In this document: one piece after another, positions 35,601-44,967 of the stretch
Numbering within the stretch: position 1 is the first letter of the stretch
How the letters are laid out: the number at the start of each line of letters is the position of its first letter
Assembly: GCA_910589415.1 (NCBI GenBank)
Contig: CAJUUM010000034.1
Span: 186,001-250,000, forward strand
Source of the DNA: Malachius bipustulatus
Taxonomy: Eukaryota; Arthropoda; Insecta; Coleoptera; Melyridae
DNA: 64,000 bases
Direction of reading: 5' to 3'
The notes under the pieces: generated by a model
What the model saw: only the letters and a program-made list of their open reading frames with translations
What the model was told of the DNA's origin: nothing
The model's database searches: none
Translations under genes and position numbers: made by a program

Positions 35601-36286
35601 TTGCATAACTAGAAAACCAAATAATTGCAACCAGCTTTCGTGACCTTTGACCTTGAATATCGCGTGGGGACGCAACGTGTACACGAGATTATCTGATTCT
35701 TGTATACCTACTAAGACTTTTCGACTAACCTTTTGAAAGCAAAAAAAAGTTTATGGGTACCTACCAAATTTACAGCTTATTCCCTCACATTCCTAGATTG
35801 AATACATAATTATACCTAGGTACTTTTCTTAGACGAAAATTATCTACTTAATATGCTTGTGAGGTAAGTAGGTTAAATTAACAGGTAGAGGGTAGGTAAC
35901 AATGCACAATAATTATTATTACATCATCTGATTTAACTCAAACACTTTAATAGAATAATAGTTTATTGTAGGTACCTAGGCACTTTATTATTATCTAACT
36001 TTTTCACCGAAATAGGTACCTAACTATATATATATACCTGCTATAAAAGTAGAATATCAGCCTATATAGCCACAGAAAACCTTTAGATGAATTTCATAAA
36101 GAACCTAATCAGATTCCTTAGTTTCTAATCAGACCTACCTAATCAGATAAACTTAGTTTCCTACACGAAAGGGCCAAAGTCCTTACCTAATAATATGTTT
36201 TAAAGCATTAGGTACTCGATAAAGTTTAGAAAAATTATATTATTAGGTAGGTACTTACCTTTACAAATGGTTAATAAATTCTCCAT
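29610..36286 (-). CDS. Nine-exon gene, 585-aa protein, probable partner of the CACTA-like gene
   Basis: I assembled this by reading splice sites. Exons (minus order): 36286-36259, 34341-34157, 33470-33142, 33079-32823, 32644-32448, 31741-31582, 31366-31276, 31214-31043, 29948-29610. Every intron is GT-AG and all junctions keep phase; coding length is 1758 nt with one stop at the end. It starts MENLLTICK and ends KKISLMK. Exon 2 encodes a repeat of AGLDSLDTPNT. Exon 3 has GLTPKCQGYLTNIIISYFF. The last exon has RIDNVMYEMPSFLKALD then ALDIRYPIEAEHICFLLQ. No catalytic motif or membrane helix is clear. The layout and these motifs recall the companion ORF seen beside C2H2/CACTA-like genes in aphids and other insects; I do not know its function. 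Foldback elements sit in introns 1 and 8. Confidence 0.8.
30039..30502. mobile_element. Foldback/MITE in intron 8 of the nine-exon gene
   Basis: GTGCAGTCATTTGTTTTG and following text (from about 30111) are inverted at about 30400-30490, and an inner pair (ATTTTAATTTTTCAT...) is inverted around a centre near 30325. Outer tips are TACAGAGGGTCA and the reverse of TGACCCTGTA. Arms are diverged. The element is wholly intronic. Confidence 0.7.
30650..30674. repeat. Perfect 11-bp-stem hairpin
   Basis: CATCTACCACA and TGTGGTAGATG flank AAA, inside intron 8 of the nine-exon gene. Function unknown; may be chance. Confidence 0.6.
34183..34288 (-). repeat. Coding minisatellite in exon 2
   Basis: Units of 33 nt and a 24-nt short form (plus-strand core GTCGAGACTGTCA, CCTGCTGTGTTAGG) are repeated in frame and encode AGLDSLDTPNT, AGPDSLDTPNT and shorter AGLDRPNT. 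All lengths are multiples of three, so frame is kept. Confidence 0.85.
34459..35225. mobile_element. Foldback/MITE in intron 1 of the nine-exon gene
   Basis: Left arm from 34459 (TACACAGTGATTCAAAACTC) matches the inverted right arm ending at 35225 (GAATCACCCTGTA). The arms are about 280 bp and diverged, with a short centre near 34780-34880, and TA flanks both ends. The arms include GCCAAGATTTTAAGGGCGTA and CTAACTTGCTTCGTTTTC-type text. Non-coding. Confidence 0.8.
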
Positions 36287-39200
36287 CTCCGTATAGCGTG
36301 AACACTGGCACCTCCTGGCACATCCACCTTATTCCCAACAGAAACAATTATGAATAGAACAGGTCGAGACGCGACTGACGCGAGTGACGCGACGAGATTT
36401 GCACAAAAGTATACAAAAGTATCGGATCGAAATGATTGAGAGGAAGCATAAAGTGCCAGTAAGGCAAAAATTGAACTCAAACACTGATTCACATTGGGAT
36501 AAGGCAAAGGAACATGGTCCTTACGGGTACTATACGCAGTAAGTTTAGCATCTCTCTCGCTGTTGCAAAGCCCGGATGTCCGTTATTTGCTTATAGGAAT
36601 TAAATTTTATTTACAAGAATTCTGATCTAATTGGGCTCATAATAAATAAATACAACGCTTTGAGGAACTAATTTAAAAAAACTTGATTCCCGCAAGTGTC
36701 AGCGCTGAAAAGTGAAGTAAATAAATGATAATTGCCGTAAAGTGATTTGTTAAAATTACCAACGGGTTCTAGGTTTACGGGAATTTGATAGTTAAATCAG
36801 ATTTTCTTTTCCAAAGTCATTATATTTATTTCAAGGAATAAATTATATTATTCTTATTAGTATTATTTATTTGCCTGATCTTCTTTAGTAAATCCAAATT
36901 GATTTAATTAAATTCGATCTAATTTTAAACAAATCTGATTTCTTGGAAATATATTTGTTAAAAATACTCAAAGAATTACCAATTAAATGATTTTATCTAA
37001 CGAATTCAATACTTTTTCGCCGTTTTCAGGATTTCAACGAAACTTTATTTGTGAATAATATATTTGACTTTTTGGACTAAATGTTTATTGTATTCAAATA
37101 AATCCATTTTTGGCCAACTTTACATTGAGTTTGCTGCTAAGAAGTACATGGATTTTTATCAGTGTAGGAGAATGCAATATGGTGAAATTTGATTTTCGCT
37201 TTTTAGACGTTTCTGATGTAGATACGGCATTTTTGTCGTGTTTTTCAATTGAAAATGTGCTCTTAAACCCATGGAAACACATATCTCCGTTTTCACTAAA
37301 ACTGCATATACGGCATTTTTATTAAGTACGGCAGTATACAAAGAGCAAAATAAAACTGATCGAGAGTGATTATAATAAAATTTCAGGCTAAGTTTCTGAG
37401 GTGTCATCATGGGTGATTGGTTAATATAACAAACTTTATTTTACTTATTAAGCAGTAATAATAAAAAATTTAAAACGGCGAGCAGCAATATTTTTGCAGC
37501 TCCAGCATCCGTCACCCAGCTCAGCGAGGTCACAATCAGGCCTTCCTGTAAAAAAAGAACCGAACTAGTTTCGGTGAAGGTGAGTTGCAAGATCAAGAGA
37601 TGACCAATAAAAACTAGTAAAAACAAATGAGTGAAAGATTAGTTAAATTTATAACGATAATGATTTGAATAGCAATGCAATGACAAAAAAAACAGCCGCA
37701 AAATTAAGTGCACACTTACACACACACACACAATTAAAACATAAACTTTCCTCTTGCGAGGAGAAAGTGATTCCTGTTAAAACTCAACTATTATGACGAG
37801 CAGCATAAGAACATAAATATAAAGTGTATAGAAAAAGACTAAAATGTGAAAATAAATCATGTTTCACTTAATAAATCTCAAACGCAAGTGAGAATTAGAT
37901 AATTTAATTATTAAAAAGATTAAGGTTTAATTACAAAAAAAAAATTGAAAAGTGAACATTGATTAAAGTTTCACCCGCTCAAATGAGAGAAGCTCGCCCC
38001 CTACATAGAAAATGGTACAGCATAATAAAAGTAACATTACTGCGGGTGCAATTAGAGAAGGTAGAATTAATAATTAATAATTATTATAAAGAGCCATGAA
38101 TAAATTATTCAAAGTTGAGATCATAAAAAAAAATTGATAAGTCCGAGGACCAGCAAAAAAAATCTACATCATCCGAGATGAATAAAAAAAACAATCAATT
38201 TGAACATTGGTAGGTGAATAAGGCACCCAAATACTCCAAAGTTAACAAATTGAAACAAGCAAACGAATTCGATCTATGATAGGTGCATGAAATAATTACA
38301 AAAAACAAACACCCAATACTTCAAAGTCAAGATACAAAAAAAAATGAATTCGAACAATGGTAGGTGAACAAATACAGCACCCAAATACTCCAAAGTAAAC
38401 GAATCATATACAACAAACGAACTTGAACTTTGATAGGTGTATTAAATAATTCAAAAAAAATAACAAACACCAAAAAAATTTCAAAGTCAAACTCGCCTGC
38501 TTGGTATAGGTACCTATATGAATTTTAATTTTATTCAATAATAATTACAATATTTTTAATAAAAGTATAAAAATAATTCTCTAATAAAATGATGAGCTTC
38601 ATGTTACTGGCCTCTGATAAGGACTTTATCATTTACAAAAAAAAACTACCTTCTGGTTGAAACTGATAGTAAGTCAGTTCTGCATAATTAAAGATGAAAT
38701 TGTTTAAAATATTAAAATGCAATTAAATATTTATTACACCCACAATAATTATTATAAATTTCATGAAAAATTTGAAAAATTTCAATAAAATAAAATTTGG
38801 ACTCATCAAGAACCGAAACAAATTACAGCGATACCACTTTCCTCATTAAAAATCATGCCTGCTATTTTCATGAAAAGATTAAAATTTTATTGAAAAGATT
38901 AATGGAAAAAAAATGGAAAATTTGGTGGGTCTTAACAGGAAGTGATTGCGTATTTTTTGAAACGCAATTAAGAATTATATGGTCATCAATGGCACGCATA
39001 CGATTAATGATCTCAATTTTTTAATTTCTAGTTCAATTTGTGATGAAAAATCTTTCTTGTCTAGTTTTCGTATAGGGCGCCATTTCTATGCAAAAAAAAT
39101 AATACATAAAACATAAAAAAAGTCTGAAGGTCATGTTCAAAGTTTGTTGTAGTTTCGCGCTTATTTAAATTTTTATTAGTGTTATTTTGTGTCATTGTTC

Positions 39201-39349
39201 TGCTTCAATGTATGTATATACGTATATATACAAGGCGGGCATCCCGTCGAAGAGGTCTCGCAACTGAGATAGGGGCACACAAAAAAGGTGGTAACTGAAA
39301 AAGAAAAAAAAAAGAACTCTGTTAATGCGAAGACATCTTGACATGTGAA
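36287..39349. other. 5-prime flank and AT-rich intergenic DNA
   Basis: 36287-36550 is the likely promoter/5-prime untranslated part of the nine-exon gene; it is GC-richer, with GACGCGAGTGACGCGACG near 36375. No TATA box is convincing. From 36.6 to 39.3 kb I see no gene: short ORFs only, an AC microsatellite at about 37720-37732, and the tandem repeat listed separately. Confidence 0.5.
38190..38490. repeat. Two-copy tandem repeat, 154-bp period
   Basis: CACCCAAATACTCCAAAG starts at 38224 and 38378. Each copy also contains GATAGGTG and CAAACACC blocks, with smaller internal similarity (about 70-80 bp sub-units). Non-coding, near the left side of the Polinton. Confidence 0.65.
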
Positions 39350-39754
39350 TCAACACTGACGATTTAAGAAGAAAGTGTTGCTATATAAGAACTGTAGACA
39401 TAAGTGTCCGCAGTTATATGAATTAGGAGATTGAAATCTAGTGCTGTTGTATATTATTTTATTTCGGTTACCATCGCTCTGGAAATAGGTTATCAATTCG
39501 GTCGGCGGTCTCAGGGCCCCTACGCTATTGAAATATTCAACTTGAAAATTGCACTTTATCGAGTAGCTGATATCGAGTTGCTTGCAAGCTTCGTCGAGTG
39601 GATTTATGCCCGTATCGCCTCTAGCTAACCGTTCTTCCAGTTTAGTACCCGGTCCGCAAAAATTATATGATGGTATGTGCAGTTCAAATGGTAACTTGTT
39701 AATTAGAGTATTCAGTAAGCCGGCAGCTCTCTTCTTCATCGAGGATCGAGACAA
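39350..39754 (-). pseudogene. Polinton PLA2-like domain fused to a truncated adenovirus-type protease
   Basis: The 134-codon ORF has two unrelated halves. Residues 15-60 carry a phospholipase-A2-like motif of the kind in Polinton and parvovirus-type capsid proteins (YNFCGPGTKLEERL, then GINPLDEACKQLD). From about residue 68 it matches the end of the adenovirus-like cysteine protease of Polintons (VGALRPPTELITYF, then SYNCGHLCLQFL). The protease Cys is present; the upstream catalytic His region and the PLA2 His (LD where HD is usual) are not. A deletion probably joined two genes. It is transcribed away from the ATPase gene, with a TATA-containing gap of 80 bp. I treat it as non-functional. Confidence 0.65.
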
Positions 39755-39834
39755 TATGACTTAATATGATTGTGCGTCCCCTATATATATAAATATAAAC
39801 TCAGAGTGAGAAAAACATTAGTCGGTTGTAAGCG

Positions 39835-40538
39835 ATGAAGATCAAAGCTCATAGTCAGAAACTACCTGTAAAGAATCATGACGGCTGCTCGTCTGGCAAG
39901 AAGTTTCAAAAACATAGCGATCTCTTGAGTGGCGGATGCAAGCGGGCACTGATTGTAGGTAGCTCAGGCTGCGGTAAAACAAACGCAATGATATCGTTGT
40001 TGGAACATCCGAACGGATTGCGATTCGGTGATGTGTACTTATCTCAAAAACGCTACATCAGGAAAAATATGAATATCTAAGAAAACTGTTAACACCTTTG
40101 ACAGAAATCGGATATCATGAATACAGTGCGGGAGATGCCATTATACCCCCGAAAGAAGCAGCCGAAAACTCAATAATAATTTTTGATGACGTGGTATGTG
40201 ATAGTCAAAGCATCATCCGAGAGTACTTCTCATTCGGTCGACATAGAAATATAGATTGTTTCTACCTCTGTCAAACTTATTCATCAATACCTAAACAACT
40301 TGTAAGGGATAATTCAAACTTTTTGGTTTTATTCAAACAGGACTACACTAACCTCAAGCATGTTTACGATGATCACGTAAATATCGATATGTCGATCGAT
40401 AAATTCAAGGAAATTTCTTCATACTGCTGGAGAAATCCTCACGGATTCCTCGTAATAAACAAAGATTGTGATGTAAATGGAGGTAGATATAGAGAAGGAT
40501 TCGATAATCTAATAAGTATAAAAGGATCGGATGAATAA
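39835..40538 (+). pseudogene. Polinton packaging ATPase (FtsK/HerA, A32-like), one frameshift
   Basis: This is the genome-packaging ATPase of a Polinton/Maverick. Walker A (GSSGCGKT) lies at 39958-39981 and Walker B (IIIFDDV) near 40170-40190; a sensor-type CQT follows near 40270. The first frame, from Met 39835, stops at 40080. The second frame carries the family sequence from about 40050 to 40538. The switch falls at an A-run (TCTCAAAAACG, about 40045-40053), a one-base change. Otherwise length (about 230 aa) is normal. The next gene overlaps its end by 8 nt. A base-call error in the A-run would restore an intact gene; true decay is the alternative. Confidence 0.8.
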
Positions 40539-41683
40539 GTCTCGGTCAGTATTCATCAGCAAGATGGATAAAAAGGTTATGCAAAATTTGATCAATGCGC
40601 GAAACGCCGTTAGAAAAAAGTTCCAAGACTTACAGAACGATATCTCTAGAAGCGAATATGATGTAGAGAGGAAATTCAAACCTATATCTGAACCCCTTCA
40701 TCAGCTATTGAAGAACATCAAATTTGAACCCGCCGAAGTCAAGAATGAGCCCGAAACTATCAAAAGTCACACCTCGCTACATCTACCCCTTTTAATAAGT
40801 CGCCGATAAAAAGTTATCCCAATACTCCTGATGTTACTGCGATACCATATCGAACAATTGAAAGTAACGCTACCCCGATATCATCTCAAACAGTTGAAAG
40901 TTCCGAAAGTGACGAATCACGTGAAGAAGATGAGTACTATTCTCAAATTAGTTCAAATGATATACGTCAAGGTATACTAACGAGTAAGTCGTTCCAAGAT
41001 TACCTATCGTCGTTTGGAGGAAATGCGAAAGCGTATATTGGTGATTTTATGGTTGACATAAAAAAGGAATTCGATTATGTTTACGGTCCAAAACGAGACA
41101 TAAAAACCGATGAAAATGGCAGAGAATATGATACTGGCAGATTTGTGTTAGGCTCATCCTTAATAGATTTTAGTGAAGATGGAAAGATGATTTACATTAC
41201 AACACCTGATGGTATAAAAACCACATACAACGGATCTGTGGCGCTATACGAGTGGATTTTTAAAGCCGTACCAAGTAAAGGGCTAATAGATGACGATGTA
41301 CAAGCCGCTAGAGATTATAAAGATATATTGAACAAAACGAACGTCCATCGAGTAGATTATGATCCGAATAAACATGTAAAAGGAAATACCGGTCGAAAAT
41401 ATCTAGACTACATCAAACCGCTATTGTCGTCAAAATTAAAAGATGTTAATAAACCCATGACGAGATTAAGATCGGGTAGTATACCCGATTATCTGAAAAC
41501 TGGTAAAGGGATATTACAGTATCACGACAGGAAAATTCAGTATTATTCCATATAAAAACGCTAATCAGCTGGTAGATCGCTTAAGAGTGCTGACAGCTTC
41601 CCAGATGATCGGACATACCGGACTCGAGAACGAGATCGTGTACATAATAGAAGAGCTTCGAAGGATAAACATTATACGTTGAA
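40531..41683 (+). pseudogene. DUF8207-like Polinton protein, frameshifted
   Basis: The gene starts with an overlapping ATG at 40531. The N-terminal part is coiled/charged (MDKKVMQNLINARNAVRKKF). A frame change near 40760-40790 leads to a Ser/Thr/Glu-rich linker (VESSESDESREEDEY). The conserved core runs 41010-41550: YLSSFGGNAKAYIGDF, FDYVYGPKRD, VALYEWIFK, then NTGRKYLDYIKPLL. A second change at an A-run near 41555 leads to NQLVDRLRVLTASQ, ending at 41683. This order matches a DUF8207-type protein next to the ATPase in insect Polintons; its role is unknown. Confidence 0.65.
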
Positions 41684-42194
41684 CATGTCGATTAATAAAT
41701 TCGGTGCATACGTGCATCCATATTTCTCACGAGGGACATCGTCGGACAGTGTGTCGAAATCTGCAGGGTCACCGAAGCGGGAGCAAGTTGTGGATTATTT
41801 GATAAATATAAACGGTGGTAGCCAAGACAATTTTACAGATTATATCTATACGGGGGTAGACGGAAAGATAGAAGATGTCCAATTTACCATGGGCGATATG
41901 GTTTCTGTCAATAATGGGCCAATTATAGATTTAAATAGATTAGTATCAAAAAATATCAAGAATAACGACGTTATTAGAATCTATCATACCGATAATAAAG
42001 AAAGCAAATATAGTGTAAATGTGAACGACTTTAAGGTTGAAAGAAACAGATCTGAAGACGCAAGTCTAAAGAAGATGGATTCCTACAGGACAATATTTAA
42101 ATTCCCATTGCAATCAGGAAGTGTAATCAAAGCTGAAGTGTCTCCCTCAACGATAGTACTTAACAATCAGTCTGTGCAAACATTAGAAATGTAA
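41679..42194 (+). CDS. Polinton hypothetical protein
   Basis: 171 codons, starting at an ATG that overlaps the preceding stop region. It opens with MSINKFGAYVHPYFSRG and is rich in Asn, Asp and Ser, with predicted beta-type stretches (KYSVNVNDFKVE, YRTIFKFPLQSG). The frame ends at 42194, but the overlapping frame continues with plausible text (VKLENGDIIEFFHN) to about 42290, so the real C-terminus may be longer with one base change. No family recognised beyond its position between the DUF8207-like gene and the integrase. Confidence 0.5.
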   Translation: MNMSINKFGAYVHPYFSRGTSSDSVSKSAGSPKREQVVDYLININGGSQDNFTDYIYTGVDGKIEDVQFTMGDMVSVNNGPIIDLNRLVSKNIKNNDVIRIYHTDNKESKYSVNVNDFKVERNRSEDASLKKMDSYRTIFKFPLQSGSVIKAEVSPSTIVLNNQSVQTLEM

Positions 42195-42308
42195 AGTTGG
42201 AAAATGGCGATATAATAGAATTTTTTCACAATATACTGTTTTTTGAAGCAAATTTAATATCGGTGTCCGATAAAAGAGAGTGCATAAATAATAACATCAA
42301 AATCAAGA

Positions 42309-43238
42309 TGGACATTAAAAGGAGCATTGTCGAAGAGCTACACAAACCGGCCAAGAAAAATTTCAAACGTCGTCATGTGATAATAAAGGGATTATCTGAT
42401 TTGATGCAGCTGGATCTTGTGGAAATGATTCCGTTTTCCTCTGTCAACAAAGGTTATAAATACATTCTGATGGCTAAAAACGTTTTTAGTAAAATGCTTT
42501 GGGCCAAACCTCTGAAAACAAAAACTGGTGAAGAGGTAACAAAAGCTATGAAGCAGATACTGACGGAAGCAAAATATAAACCGAAAAATGTGCAGACCGA
42601 TCATGGGAAAGAATTCTATAATAAATATATCAAAGAATTAATGGATATAAATAAAATAAACCACTACTCGACTTTTTCCAATTTGAAAGCGAGTATCGTC
42701 GAGAGATCAAACCGCACAATAAAAAATAAAATGTGGAAGGAATTCAGCTACCAGGGTAACTACCGATGGTTGTCTCTTCTGGATAAGATAGTGTCAGATT
42801 ACAATCATACAACACACAGCACGACCGGCTTTAAACCCGTTGATGTCAACAAGCGCAACGAAAAGCAGATACTTATGTCTGCATTCAGTCACTTGAAAAC
42901 GGTGGATCCTAAGAATGCGAGATTCAAGGTCGGTGACAAAGTTAGAATTAGCAAATTTAGAGAAGCGTTCAAGAAAGGATACACTCCGAACTGGTCTCAT
43001 GAAGTTTTCGAGCTAAGAAAGTTGTTATTCACCAACCCGAGAACGTATTTGCTGAAGGACGAATATGGTAATAATATAGAGGGCGGTTTCTACGAGTCTG
43101 AGCTACAAAAAGTAAAGTACCCGGACGTCTTTCTGGTAGAGAAGATTATCAAAAAAACAAAAGAATAAAGTGTACGTCAAATGGTTAGGCTATGACAGTT
43201 CGCACAACTCTTGGATAGCGAAATCTGACATCGTTTAA
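42309..43238 (+). pseudogene. Polinton retrovirus-like integrase with chromodomain, one frameshift
   Basis: This is the integrase of the Polinton. Start is ATG 42309 (MDIKRSIVEELHKPAK); the open frame further upstream belongs to the previous gene. The catalytic triad is visible: Asp in QLDLVEM (about residue 34), Asp in QTDHGKEF (about 96) and Glu in SIVERSN (about 129). Then come NHTTHSTTGFKPVDVN and an SH3-like region (FKVGDKVRISKF). The frame stops at 43168, but one base later in an A-run near 43155 it continues to VYVKWLGYDSSHNSWI, a chromodomain, ending at 43238. The core is intact; only the chromodomain is out of frame. Confidence 0.85.
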
Positions 43239-43260
43239 TAATATTCTATGTAAAGTATTT

Positions 43261-43500
43261 TTATTTCATAAATCGTTCGAGATATATTTTATGTCTATAA
43301 TTAGGATTTAATACAACGTCAAGTACACGAGCTGACTGATCTATGCGCCTCTTGAATCGTAACCTATCAGCTGCTACGGTCATCCAATCCGAAACCCTGG
43401 CTTGACGGTGGGCAAACTGCCAAACAATCATATTATGTACTCGATTGTTTTCTTCTTTGAAGGTGACACGTATCTTAGTAGTTTGCTGCATAGTTGTCAT
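43261..43500 (-). CDS. Polinton small hypothetical protein
   Basis: An 80-codon ORF (MTTMQQTTKIRVTFKEE...) ending LERFMK. It is basic and overlaps the end of the upstream minus-strand gene by 26 nt, as in compact element genomes. It is convergent with the integrase gene (22 bp gap). No known domain. Confidence 0.5.
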   Translation of the reverse strand: MTTMQQTTKIRVTFKEENNRVHNMIVWQFAHRQARVSDWMTVAADRLRFKRRIDQSARVLDVVLNPNYRHKIYLERFMK

Positions 43501-43967
43501 AATACTTGCTCTCAAAATCTGGTAAACTTGGATACTGCAGGAGAATTTCCATCATAGTACTAACGTTTTCTGAATTGGGATTCGTCGGCGGCGAAAGCTT
43601 CATAAAAATCAACTTGGCAATGTCGCCAGCACGTTCACTTCTTGCAACCGCCAGTTGCGATTGATTATATTTCAGAAAATCTTGCTTCTTCAACATATCG
43701 ATTCTGTAGTCGAGGAGAGGGAGTAGCGATGGGATCGAAGTATGTTGAACAATAAAAATAATTCTCCATTTCATCACGATGTTTTAGACATTCTCTCCAA
43801 TCATGTTCACAAAACACAACAGGTGGAGCTTTGCAACTATTTAATGTTATGCAGGGCTGGAATCCATCTTCATATGATAATCCAATTGACACGTATTTTG
43901 CACAGGATTTATTCAAATGGTATCTTTTCTGATTCACTAAGATCAACTGTTGCTTGGAACATGCCAT
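43475..43967 (-). pseudogene. Polinton hypothetical protein, one frame change
   Basis: From Met 43967 (MACSKQQLILVNQKRYHLN) the first frame reads ISIGLSYEDGFQP-like text with a Cys-containing middle (VVFCEHDWRECLKHRDEM). Near 43700 the second frame takes over (RIDMLKKQDFLKYNQSQ) and ends ESKYYDNYAANY at 43475. The text resembles a small gene recurring in insect Polintons; function unknown. The frame change is not in a long homopolymer. Confidence 0.5.
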
Positions 43968-44171
43968 GATTAACTGACTATTGCTCAAACGTAGACACTT
44001 TACGACTGCTTCACAGCTACTGTTCTTTACAACTTCGACTTACACTTATATAGAGGTTTCCCCCACCATATATACAATTTCAAGGTTAAAACAAGTTCAT
44101 CTTTGGATGATTACAATGACTTTTTACATTAGAAAATTATAGACACGGATTAAATATTTTTCGCAACGAAT

Positions 44172-44939
44172 TCAAGACATAATTGTATACAAGCAAGCAA
44201 GTGTATCGATATAGTCTTTGAGATGCGTCGAGGGCCATCTCCCTGAATCGGGTCCACACACCCATCCCAATTTATTTTCTTCTCCGGAGCAACCTTTTAC
44301 AATATTTCGTTTCAACCAGGACAGCAAATTTGCATGTGACGGGGTGTTGGGATCGAACACATATTTTATATCATATTCAGCAGCGGCTTTAATTACGTTT
44401 TTGAGTAGACTGCTATCGGCATACTGGATAGCTTCACAAATTAATTGATCAATAAAGTGATGTACCTGCTTATATCTGGTGAAAATATTCTTCAACTCGT
44501 ATTCTTCTTCCCAGTCATATGATTTCTTATTGGTTAATAAAGTGAAAAAGAAGTGCTTTTCATACAATGATAGTCTTAAACCGTTACGAAGTAACAAACC
44601 GTATGCCAGTTTACAACTTAGGTTTTCAAATTCACTATCACTTAAAATACTTACAATCTGATCATATTTCTTATCAAACTTAATTCTATTTTCTAAGACG
44701 GAATTTATAATAGTTAAATTCGATTCTGCTCTATTTACAATCCACTTAAAAGCTTCATCTGGTACAACAATCTTTGATAAAAGTAAATTAAATAAAAAAT
44801 TACTATCACTAATATTATACAAAATTTCATCTTTCAACTGATTTTTATACAAATCATAAGTAGAAGTAATGTAATCAAACAACACTGATAAATCTAACCC
44901 GCTCATGGTAGCATACTGAAGAGCATGAAGTTGAAACAT
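44172..44939 (-). CDS. Orphan 255-aa protein inside the Polinton, intact
   Basis: An uninterrupted frame from Met 44939 (MFQLHALQYATMSGLDLSVL) to a stop at 44172. It looks mainly helical, with repeated hydrophobic/acidic helices resembling ankyrin- or HEAT-like packing (FKWIVNRAESNLTIINSVLE, LIDQLICEAIQYADSSLLKN-type text), and ends in a Trp/Cys segment (LGWVCGPDSGRWPS). No family recognised. It lies just downstream of the polymerase gene on the same strand (28 bp gap), so they may share a transcript. It is the only larger Polinton gene here without a frame break. Confidence 0.65.
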   Translation of the reverse strand: MFQLHALQYATMSGLDLSVLFDYITSTYDLYKNQLKDEILYNISDSNFLFNLLLSKIVVPDEAFKWIVNRAESNLTIINSVLENRIKFDKKYDQIVSILSDSEFENLSCKLAYGLLLRNGLRLSLYEKHFFFTLLTNKKSYDWEEEYELKNIFTRYKQVHHFIDQLICEAIQYADSSLLKNVIKAAAEYDIKYVFDPNTPSHANLLSWLKRNIVKGCSGEENKLGWVCGPDSGRWPSTHLKDYIDTLACLYTIMS

Positions 44940-44967
44940 TGTTATATATATCACCTACTCCCACCAC

